This document shows, in pieces, positions 1 to 8,510 of a stretch of DNA of 64,000 nt. The stretch covers positions 37,924 to 101,923 of the forward strand of contig CAZCAC010000015.1 in the NCBI GenBank assembly GCA_964496575.1, written 5' to 3'. Source of the stretch: CAZCAC01 sp964496575 (GTDB taxonomy: Bacteria; Planctomycetota; UBA1135; GCA-002686595). The stretch's first letter is position 1. Each line of letters begins with the position of its first letter. A model generated the notes under the pieces. The model had not been told where the DNA came from and made no database searches. It saw only the letters and a program-made list of their open reading frames with translations. Both the position numbers and the translations under genes were made by a program.

Positions 1-89
1 GTCACGGCCGGGATCAACGTGGATCGCATCACGGGCAATCGTACTCGTCGAGAGCGGCGCCGGCGTCAGCTCTAGTGCGGGGAATCCCG

Positions 90-135
90 TCTTTGGATCC
101 CGAGGTCTCAACGGCGTCAGCCGTTGAACCAAAGA
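90..135. terminator. nested hairpin downstream of acs
   Basis: Two nested inverted repeats lie just past the acs stop. The outer arms are TCTTTGG (90-96) and CCAAAGA (129-135); the inner arms are CAACGGC (109-115) and GCCGTTG (120-126) around a 4-nt loop. No T-run follows on the minus strand, so this is a possible transcript end for acs or an RNA-stability element. The rest of positions 1-148 shows no gene I can support. Confidence 0.35.
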
Positions 136-148
136 TAGCCACGTGCCG

Positions 149-2104
<1,956 letters not shown>

Positions 2105-2259
2105 GGCGCGTACTGACACTCTGGTTTTGAAACGGCTTCGAGGGTGAAGGGGGGAAGTTACCTTGCAGCGGGGTTCGATGCGAGAAGTCGCCCGAATCCG
2201 CTGGATGGTTGGTTGCCAAAGGAGTTCCAGCTCGTACCCTCGGCGCCCGGAGAACGCGA

Positions 2260-3531
2260 ATGTCGATCCAGCTCACCGACGATGACCGGCGCACGCTCGA
2301 CGGCGAGCGGGGCGAGGCTGCGCGCCTCGCGCTGAGGATCGTGGTGCGCATGACCGAGGTGCTCGGGGTGGACGAGCTGATCGAGGTCGGCCAGGCACAC
2401 ATCGACGGCTGCGGCCTGCTCTCCGACGCGAGCCTGGCGTTCGCCGAGCTGCTGGCGGAGAAGGGCGCGAAGGTCAGGATCCCGACGACGCTCAGCATGG
2501 GGCCGCTCGACCTCCAGCGCTGGCGCGAGCTCGGCGTGCCGGAGGAGTACGCCGCGCGGGCGATCCGTCAGGGGCGCGCCTACGAGGGTATGGGCTGCCT
2601 GCCGACCTGGACCTGCGCCCCGTACCAGGGCTATCTCACTCCGCGCTTCGGCCAGCACCTCGCGTGGGGCGAGTCGAACGCGGTGTGCTACGCGAACTCG
2701 GTGCTCGGCGCGCGGACCGACCGCTGCGCGGACTACCTCGACATCTGCGCGGCGATCTGCGGCAAGGTGCCGCGGACGGGGATGCACCTCGACGAGAATC
2801 GGCGCGGAGAGCTGCTCGTACAGCTGGTCGACTTCGAGCTCGAGGACTGGCGCGACGAGACACAGTGGTCGGCGCTCGGCCATCTGCTCGGCCCGCTGGC
2901 GCGGGAGCAGATCGCGGTGATCGAGGGATTGCCGCGTCGAGCGACCAGCGATCAGCTCAAGGCGCTGTGCGCGGCGAGCGCGTCATCGGGATCGGTAGCG
3001 CTCTTCCACGCCGTCGGGCTGACCCCGGAGGCGCCGACCCGGGAGGCGGCATTCGGTGGCCGCGCGCCGGAGGGGGAGGCGTGGATCGGGCCGATGGACC
3101 TCGCCGAGGCACGGGCCGATCTCTCGACCAGCGCGACCGGGGCGCGCCTCGGTCACGTGGTCGTCGGTTGCCCGCACTTCTCGTACGACGAGTTCGTCAA
3201 GCTGGCCGACCTCCTGCTCGCCGAGGACGCGGGCGGCTTTCACGAGGAAACGGGCTTCACCGTGATCACCAGCCGGGAGTCGGAGGCGTTGATGCGCAGC
3301 GCCGGGTTCGTACCGCTGTTCGAGCGGTGGGGGGTGCGAATCACCCTGGATACCTGCGTGTTCCACACGCCGATGCTGGACTCGAGCGCGGCGACGGTGA
3401 TGACCAACTCCGGCAAGTGCGCGTACTACGCGCCGGGCGCGCTGAAGACGGAGGTCGCGTTCGGGACGTTGCGCGAGTGCGTGCGCTCGGCGATCGAGGG
3501 GTACGTCTGGCGTGAGGAGGAGGGGCGATGA
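2260..3531 (+). CDS. aconitase X large subunit (probable cis-3-hydroxy-L-proline dehydratase catalytic subunit)
   Basis: AcnX catalytic subunit (old DUF521), 423 aa, of the two-subunit type. It begins with the typical LTDDDRRTLDGERGEAARLALRI segment and has the conserved Cys-containing stretches EGMGCLPTWTCAPYQ, VCYANSVLGARTDR and SGKCAYYAPG expected to bind the iron-sulfur cluster and substrate. In archaea AcnX II is mevalonate-5-phosphate dehydratase; in bacteria AcnX is known as cis-3-hydroxy-L-proline dehydratase. The downstream ornithine-cyclodeaminase-like gene favours the second role, giving delta-1-pyrroline-2-carboxylate. The start at 2260 (ATG, MSIQLTDDD) is preceded by GGAG; the longer open frame from 2209 looks non-coding. 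The stop overlaps the small-subunit start by 4 nt (ATGA). Confidence 0.9.
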   Translation: MSIQLTDDDRRTLDGERGEAARLALRIVVRMTEVLGVDELIEVGQAHIDGCGLLSDASLAFAELLAEKGAKVRIPTTLSMGPLDLQRWRELGVPEEYAARAIRQGRAYEGMGCLPTWTCAPYQGYLTPRFGQHLAWGESNAVCYANSVLGARTDRCADYLDICAAICGKVPRTGMHLDENRRGELLVQLVDFELEDWRDETQWSALGHLLGPLAREQIAVIEGLPRRATSDQLKALCAASASSGSVALFHAVGLTPEAPTREAAFGGRAPEGEAWIGPMDLAEARADLSTSATGARLGHVVVGCPHFSYDEFVKLADLLLAEDAGGFHEETGFTVITSRESEALMRSAGFVPLFERWGVRITLDTCVFHTPMLDSSAATVMTNSGKCAYYAPGALKTEVAFGTLRECVRSAIEGYVWREEEGR

Positions 3532-3959
3532 GTCGCATCTTGAAGGGGCGGGCGGTGATCCCCGGCGCGGCCCGGGGGCGGGCGCTGGTGACGAAGGAGC
3601 CCCTTAGCTTCTGGGGTGGCTACGACTGCGAGACGGGAGAGATCATCGACCGCCGTCACGAGCGCTGCGGCGAGAACGCGGCGGGGCGGGTATTCCTCTT
3701 GCCAACGGGACGCGGCTCGAGCACGGCGAGCGGGATCCTCTTGCAGAGCCTCTTCAATGGCACGGCGCCCGCGGCGCTGTGTTTTCTCGAGGTCGATCCG
3801 ATCCTGGCCCTCGGCGCGATCGTCGCCGAGGAGTGCTTCGAGCGCAGCGTGCCGGTGATCCAGCTCGAGGAGGCGGATTTCGCCACCGTGACCGACGACG
3901 ACTGGATCGAGATCGAGAGCGACGGGACGTTGCGAATCGTGCCCGGCGGGAAGGAGTAG
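3528..3959 (+). CDS. aconitase X swivel-domain (small) subunit
   Basis: Small subunit (old DUF126, 143 aa) that pairs with the preceding AcnX large subunit as the swivelling domain of the dehydratase. Seen: LKGRAVIPGAARGRALVTKEPLSFWGG at the N-terminus and the LPTGRGSSTASGILLQ loop, whose Ser/Gly residues are typical of the substrate-binding swivel domain. Translation is coupled to the large subunit by an ATGA overlap, consistent with a 1:1 complex. The end carries an AAGGAG that serves as ribosome binding site for the next gene. Confidence 0.9.
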   Translation: MSRILKGRAVIPGAARGRALVTKEPLSFWGGYDCETGEIIDRRHERCGENAAGRVFLLPTGRGSSTASGILLQSLFNGTAPAALCFLEVDPILALGAIVAEECFERSVPVIQLEEADFATVTDDDWIEIESDGTLRIVPGGKE

Positions 3960-3960
3960 G

Positions 3961-4950
3961 GTGCCGGTGCTGATTCTCGGCGCAGAGGATGTCCGTCGCG
4001 CGCTGCCGATGGGGGAGGCGATCGGGGCGATGCGCACGGCGTTCGGTGCGCTGGTGCAGGGGCGCGCGCAGGTGCCGCTGCGCTCGCAGCTCGCTTCGAC
4101 GGATGGCCGCGGGGTGACGCTGGTGATGCCGGCGCATCTCTCGGATGAAGCGGGGGACGCGCTGGCGGTCAAGGTCGTCTCGGTCTTTCCGGACAACCCG
4201 GGGCGCGGGCTCGCGCGGATCCAGGGCACGGTGCTGGTGCTCGATCCGTCGACGGGTCGGGTCGAGGGAGTCCTGGAGGGGGCGACGCTGACCGCGCTGC
4301 GGACGGGGGCAGTGTCGGGGCTGGCCACCGAACTGCTGGCGCGGGAGGATGCGCGGGTGGCCGCGATCTTCGGGGCCGGGGTGCAGGGGAGGACGCAGCT
4401 GGAGGCGGTTTGCACGGCGCGGAGGATCGAGCGGGTGCTGGTTTGCGATCCCGTTCCGGGAGCGACCGAACGCTTCGTCGAAGAGCTGGCGGGGGTGGGG
4501 CCGATTCCGGAGGACGTCCAGGTCGCTACCCCGCGCGAAGCGGTGTCGGAGGCGGACGTCATCTGCACGGCGACGATCTCGACCGACCCGGTGTTCGAGG
4601 ATCCCGAGCTGAAGCCGGGGGTGCATATCAACGCGGTGGGCTCCTACCAGCCACATGTGCGCGAGATTCCGCCGGAGACGGTAGTGCGTGCCCGCGTGGT
4701 GGTCGACGACCGCGAGGCTGCGCTGGAGGAGACGGGCGATCTGATCCAGCCGATCGAGGCGGGGCTCATCACCGCCGCGCACATCCGAGCGAGCCTGGGC
4801 GAGCTGGTGCTCGGTGAGGTCGAAGGTCGCGAGTCGGGAGAGCAGATCACGCTGTTCAAGTCGGTCGGAATCGCCGCGCAGGACGCGGCGGCGGCGCGGG
4901 TTGCACTCGAGGGGGCGAGGGCGCTGGGGCTCGGGCAGTGGGTGGAGTGA
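3961..4950 (+). CDS. ornithine cyclodeaminase/mu-crystallin family, probable delta-1-pyrroline-2-carboxylate reductase
   Basis: 329-aa NAD(P)-dependent Rossmann protein of the OCD/mu-crystallin family. Seen: a GAGVQGRTQLEAV nucleotide-binding loop, an N-terminal substrate domain with QVPLRSQL, and VDDREAALEETGDL near the C-terminus. In bacteria, family members beside AcnX reduce delta-1-pyrroline-2-carboxylate to L-proline, completing cis-3-hydroxy-L-proline utilisation; true cyclodeaminase or alanine dehydrogenase activity cannot be excluded by sequence alone. Starts with GTG one base after the AcnX small-subunit stop, with AAGGAG just upstream. Last gene of the operon; it converges with the SGNH hydrolase gene. 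Confidence 0.88.
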   Translation: MPVLILGAEDVRRALPMGEAIGAMRTAFGALVQGRAQVPLRSQLASTDGRGVTLVMPAHLSDEAGDALAVKVVSVFPDNPGRGLARIQGTVLVLDPSTGRVEGVLEGATLTALRTGAVSGLATELLAREDARVAAIFGAGVQGRTQLEAVCTARRIERVLVCDPVPGATERFVEELAGVGPIPEDVQVATPREAVSEADVICTATISTDPVFEDPELKPGVHINAVGSYQPHVREIPPETVVRARVVVDDREAALEETGDLIQPIEAGLITAAHIRASLGELVLGEVEGRESGEQITLFKSVGIAAQDAAAARVALEGARALGLGQWVE

Positions 4951-4982
4951 GCGCCACGCCGCCAGCGGTCCCGCTTTCGATC

Positions 4983-6323
4983 CTAATCCGCGTACCAGAC
5001 CTTGATGTCGGGGAACCTCCCCTCGATGTAGCGGCGATAGGAAGTCTTGCTGATCTTGTGCCACTCGTGATCGCAGTCCTCCGCGGCCACCGTCCGGACC
5101 GCCATCACGCTCCCCTTCGGATAGCAGCCACCGTCGGTCGAGCCGCACTTCCGACAGAGGTGGTAGTTCCATGGTGGTGCGCTGAGGAACGCGAGGTGGG
5201 CACCCGTCGGCCCGTCCGACAACCGGTCGATGGTGCAGACCCCCGGCTCGGCCGGGCCCGGCGGCGCGAGCAACCGTCGCAAGCAATCGGCGAACACCGC
5301 CGCCTGCCTTTCCATTCCCAGGTCGTTCGGGTGCACCCGATCCACGGTGCCGTCGCCGTCACTTCCCAGCATGCCACTCCCCGGCAGCAGCACCAGCCCG
5401 CAGACGTCGAGGCACTGCAACCGCTCGAAGCGCTCGCGCAACGCCATCCCCTTCTCCGTGGGTGAGGTGTCGAGGAAGCTCGAGTCCTCCGCCAGCACGA
5501 TCGGCGTCTCCGGGTGATCGCGGCGGAGCCGCTGGACGAATCGGCGCACGCGCTGCTCGATCTGCCGGATCGACATGTTCGGCAAGCAATCCAGCACGAA
5601 CACCGATGGATCGAGCTCCGCGATCAGCTCCGCCATCTCCAGCTCCATCTCGCCGCTGCCGGAGAAACCCAGGTTGATCACCGGCACGTCGAGCTCGCGC
5701 CCGACGATCGCCGTCGCCGCCATCCCCGGGCGCGACGCACACGCCCCCTGCGTGATCGAAGTTCCGTAGAAGACGATCGGTTTCGCCCGGGATCGCTCCG
5801 AGTCCGCCGGTGGCCGGGAGATGCTCTTTCCCCCGGGAACACCGACCTCGAGCGAGCGGACACCGTTGTACAGCGGAAGGTACAAGAGGTACTCCGGCCC
5901 CGACGGCAACCGAAAGCGAGCTCGATTCTCCACCGCGGTCGGGCGGCCGTTGTCGACGTACCGCCACCGGGAATCCTCCCCGCGCACGTAGCAGTCCACC
6001 CCGCTGACCCCGGTCGCGGGCATGTGCGGCATCGAGAGGGTCCCCCCGGTCAGCGTCCAGCGCACCTCGATCGCCTCCGCATCGGTGACGAAGCGCACCG
6101 CGATCCCCGCCGAGTCGTGGGAAAGCCCCCAGACGCTCTTCGGCACCGTCTCCTCGGCCCGCGCCGGCAGGCGGTCCCACGGCGCGGCGGTGTCGCTCCA
6201 GCCCTGCCCCTCGACGAGGAGCTCCCGGGCGTCGATCCACGTCGTCTCACCCTCCTCCAGGTCCGAGCTCGGTGCGACGAGCGGCAACAACAGCGTGAGC
6301 GTGCAAAACGGAGAGAGCATCAT
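4983..6323 (-). CDS. secreted SGNH/GDSL hydrolase with Cys-rich C-terminal tail
   Basis: Predicted exported esterase-type hydrolase, 446 aa. After a signal peptide (MMLSPFCTLTLLLPLVA) comes an N-terminal beta domain (about residues 30-170, GxDLY-like), then an SGNH domain with FYGTSITQGACASRPG (nucleophile Ser), NLGFSGSGEME (Gly block), DCLPNM and DRVHPNDLG (Asp-x-x-His). The last 60 residues hold a C-x-x-C...C...C-D-H cluster that is unusual for the family and could bind a metal. I chose the ATG at 6323 because it follows AGGTGACGAGG; a GTG at 6350 would overlap the upstream gene by 14 nt. Last gene of a three-gene (-) operon. The natural substrate is unknown. Confidence 0.85.
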   Translation of the reverse strand: MMLSPFCTLTLLLPLVAPSSDLEEGETTWIDARELLVEGQGWSDTAAPWDRLPARAEETVPKSVWGLSHDSAGIAVRFVTDAEAIEVRWTLTGGTLSMPHMPATGVSGVDCYVRGEDSRWRYVDNGRPTAVENRARFRLPSGPEYLLYLPLYNGVRSLEVGVPGGKSISRPPADSERSRAKPIVFYGTSITQGACASRPGMAATAIVGRELDVPVINLGFSGSGEMELEMAELIAELDPSVFVLDCLPNMSIRQIEQRVRRFVQRLRRDHPETPIVLAEDSSFLDTSPTEKGMALRERFERLQCLDVCGLVLLPGSGMLGSDGDGTVDRVHPNDLGMERQAAVFADCLRRLLAPPGPAEPGVCTIDRLSDGPTGAHLAFLSAPPWNYHLCRKCGSTDGGCYPKGSVMAVRTVAAEDCDHEWHKISKTSYRRYIEGRFPDIKVWYAD

Positions 6324-6336
6324 CCTCGTCACCTGC

Positions 6337-6999
6337 TCAGGAGTCCTCACGACCCGGCCCCCACACCCTCCGGAAGTATCCCTCCGCCAGGTGCAGCGCC
6401 GCCGCCGGATTGTGACCCAGCGCCCGATCCTTCGCCACCAGGGTGGTCACCAGCGCGTCGGAGTGCTTGTAGAAGAGACTGTCGTGACCGACGCACAGCC
6501 CCAGCAGCACGTTGAAGTCGCACTCCGCCGCGTTGAGCACCGCCGCTTGCGTGATCGGGTTGCAGATCGCCTCGAACTCGCCGGGGCGGACCTTCTCGTC
6601 ATCGGCGAGACCGACCTCCTCCTTCGGCACGCCGCCGGTCTTGCAGCACACCGACACCACCTCGAAGCCGTGGCTGTCGAGGATCGCGGCGAACGTCTTC
6701 GCCAGGTCGAAGCTGCCCGCGCAGAAGGCGAGGCCGATCCGGGAAAAAACCATGCGCCGGGCGAACTCCACGATCTCCTCGACGCGAGTCCACGCGCCAT
6801 AACCCTCCGCCTCGACGCGGCTCGACTCGCGGTGAGCCCAGGCGATCCCCGCCTCCTCGTACAGCTCGCGCGCCGCCGCGAGCACCTCGGGCTCCAGCTG
6901 GCTCGGACACCAGGCGGGGCCTCGCTCTTCCTGCTCGCCCTCGCGGCAGGCTCGCAGGGTCGGCGGGCAGTCGGCGCAGGTCGGATGGTCGGGTCTCAT
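6337..6999 (-). CDS. DUF1847-type cysteine-rich protein
   Basis: 220-aa cytoplasmic protein of the DUF1847 type. It has an N-terminal CADC...C...WC cluster (first 35 residues), a second Cys region (VSVCCKTGG), and conserved stretches around NPITQAAVLNAAECDFNVLLGLCVGHD and DRALGHNPAAAL. The biochemical function of this family is not known to me; the Cys pattern suggests a metal or iron-sulfur site. The start is the ATG at 6999, 8 nt after GGAGG (7008-7012); a GTG at 7014 lies upstream of that site and is less likely. It sits between a tiny Cys-rich gene and the SGNH hydrolase gene on the same strand. Confidence 0.85.
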   Translation of the reverse strand: MRPDHPTCADCPPTLRACREGEQEERGPAWCPSQLEPEVLAAARELYEEAGIAWAHRESSRVEAEGYGAWTRVEEIVEFARRMVFSRIGLAFCAGSFDLAKTFAAILDSHGFEVVSVCCKTGGVPKEEVGLADDEKVRPGEFEAICNPITQAAVLNAAECDFNVLLGLCVGHDSLFYKHSDALVTTLVAKDRALGHNPAAALHLAEGYFRRVWGPGREDS

Positions 7000-7044
7000 G
7001 GTTCGAGCCTCCACCGACGGCCCCGCGACGACTCCGCGAGACCG

Positions 7045-7254
7045 TCAGCCTTCGTGCTTCTCGCGGTGGCGCGGGTGGTCGGGGCTGTACCAGCACGTGT
7101 CGCAGCTCCCGCCCAGCTCGCAGAGCCCCAGCGGGCGCAAGCAGGTTCCCTCGTAACCCTCGGGGCGATTCTCGTAGACGGGGATCAGCTCGACCGGAGG
7201 GATCCGGTCCTCGGCCTCGCCGCCTTCGGGATGGTCGGATCGTGCTTCGTGCAT
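7045..7254 (-). CDS. small cysteine-rich protein (69 aa)
   Basis: Short protein, MHEARSDHP..., whose second half carries C-x5-LC-x5-C-x2-C (GTCLRPLGLCELGGSCDTCWYS), likely a small metal-binding or iron-sulfur site. The ATG at 7254 is preferred; the longer frame to 7380 looks like upstream non-coding sequence. It precedes the DUF1847 gene by 45 nt on the same strand and probably belongs to the same operon. I do not recognise a named family. Its function may be linked to the DUF1847 protein, since both are Cys-rich. Confidence 0.6.
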   Translation of the reverse strand: MHEARSDHPEGGEAEDRIPPVELIPVYENRPEGYEGTCLRPLGLCELGGSCDTCWYSPDHPRHREKHEG

Positions 7255-7368
7255 GATTGCGCAGTTCGACCGGCCAGGGTGCCCGATCGCCCGCGGGGGC
7301 GCAAGGTGGGGAAGAGCCCATCTCGCCGCCATTCTGTCCGCAGGCTCGGCCAATCCCGACCGCCCCGG

Positions 7369-7374
7369 TATGCT
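7369..7374 (+). promoter_or_regulatory. possible -10 element (TATGCT) for the rluA-type gene
   Basis: TATGCT lies 35 nt before the GTG start at 7410, in the gap between divergent genes (7255-7409). No clear -35 is visible. Weak evidence. Confidence 0.25.
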
Positions 7375-7409
7375 CGCCATCTCGCCCCTCGACCGCCGCG
7401 CAGACCGTC

Positions 7410-8381
7410 GTGAAGGAAACGCCCAGGAACCGCCCCGCCCTCGAGCTCTCGATCCCCGCCAACCTCTCCGGCCGTCGTCTCGACGAGATCCTCGCCGAGC
7501 TGTGCCCCGAGCGGTCGAAGGCCGCGTTGCAGAAGCTGGTGCGGCGCGGCGGCGTGAAGCTGAACGGCCAGCGCGTGCTGCGCTCCAACATCCGCCCTCC
7601 GCGCTGCGCGAAGCTGCTCGTCGAGCTGGACGCGGGCGCTGCGGGGCCGGCGACCCCGCTGCCGCTGACCGTGGTCCACGAGGACGAGCACCTCGCCGTG
7701 ATCGACAAACCCGCCGGGCTCCTCACCCACGGTGTGCGGGACGCCGCCGAGGACAGCGTCGCCGCGCGCGCCGTCGCGCGCTTCGGGCCGCTCCCGATGC
7801 TGCTGGGAGAAGAGCGCCCCGGAATCGTGCATCGCCTCGACCGCGAGACCAGCGGCCTGATCGTCGTCACCCGCACCCCCGAGGCGATGGAGGCCATGCA
7901 CGAAGAGTTTCGCGAGCGCGTGGTGCGCAAGGTCTACCACGCCCTGGTGCACGGCGCCCCGAAGAGCGAGGAGGCGATTCTCGACCAGGAGCTCGCGCCG
8001 TGCGCGGATCATCCCGACCGCCAGGAAGTCCGGCGTCGGGGCGAGGGGAAGAGCGCGCGGACGCGGGTCCGCCTGCTCGAGGGCCTCGGACCCTGCTCGC
8101 TCCTCGAGTGCGTGCCGACCACCGGGCGACGCCACCAGATCCGCGTCCACCTCCTCGTCGCGGGCACGCCGGTGGTGGGGGATGCGATGTACGGCGCCCG
8201 GCGCGCCCCCGATCTGCCCCCCGGAGCCCCGCCGGTCCGCCGCCACCTCCTGCACGCCGCCCGCCTCGAATTCCCACACCCGGTAACCGGCCGGCCCCTG
8301 GCGCTCGTCTCCCCCGATCCTGCCGACCTCGTCGAGTTGGCGCATTGGTTACGGACCAGGAACGTCGATAACCCTGTCTGA
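7410..8381 (+). CDS. RluA-family 23S/tRNA pseudouridine synthase
   Basis: 323-aa cytoplasmic RNA-modifying enzyme. Residues 1-75 look like an S4 RNA-binding domain (LSGRRLDEILAEL...VRRGGVKLNGQRV). The catalytic domain follows, with HEDEHLAVIDKPAGLLTHG and the signature IVHRLDRETSGLIVVT, whose Asp144 is the nucleophile. Further conserved blocks are TGRRHQIRVHL and GDAMYG. The target uridine (RluC/RluD-like or tRNA) cannot be told from sequence. The start is taken as GTG 7410 (MKETPRNRPALELS); the upstream extension of the frame is low-complexity and not RluA-like. It is divergent from the Cys-rich operon and followed by a terminator hairpin. Confidence 0.92.
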   Translation: MKETPRNRPALELSIPANLSGRRLDEILAELCPERSKAALQKLVRRGGVKLNGQRVLRSNIRPPRCAKLLVELDAGAAGPATPLPLTVVHEDEHLAVIDKPAGLLTHGVRDAAEDSVAARAVARFGPLPMLLGEERPGIVHRLDRETSGLIVVTRTPEAMEAMHEEFRERVVRKVYHALVHGAPKSEEAILDQELAPCADHPDRQEVRRRGEGKSARTRVRLLEGLGPCSLLECVPTTGRRHQIRVHLLVAGTPVVGDAMYGARRAPDLPPGAPPVRRHLLHAARLEFPHPVTGRPLALVSPDPADLVELAHWLRTRNVDNPV

Positions 8382-8411
8382 CGGGCGAGGAGTGCGCTTT
8401 TCGCTCGCCCG
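8382..8411 (+). terminator. hairpin after the RluA-family gene
   Basis: CGGGCGAG (8382-8389) pairs perfectly with CTCGCCCG (8404-8411). It begins the base after the stop codon. The loop contains a small GCG/CGC inner stem around CTTTT. Probable transcription terminator. Confidence 0.6.
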
Positions 8412-8469
8412 CGCCCCGACCCTACGCGATCCGTACAACCGCCCTCCGCCGCACCCCGCCCGGCACGGC

Positions 8470-8475
8470 TAGAAT
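8470..8475 (+). promoter_or_regulatory. -10-like element TAGAAT
   Basis: TAGAATCGG lies 35 nt before the ATG at 8511. The 11-nt string CTAGAATCGGT also occurs upstream of the PQQ-like gene at 40755. No canonical -35 is seen. Confidence 0.4.
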
Positions 8476-8510
8476 CGGTCCTCGGACCCTTTCAGCAACG
8501 AGGCTACACC

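Noticed and set aside
1..75. Possible 3' end of a plus-strand gene (frame 1, ending in TAG at 73-75)
   Set aside because: Only 24 codons are visible, ending in an Arg-rich stretch; nothing can be recognised and the neighbouring gene is on the other strand.
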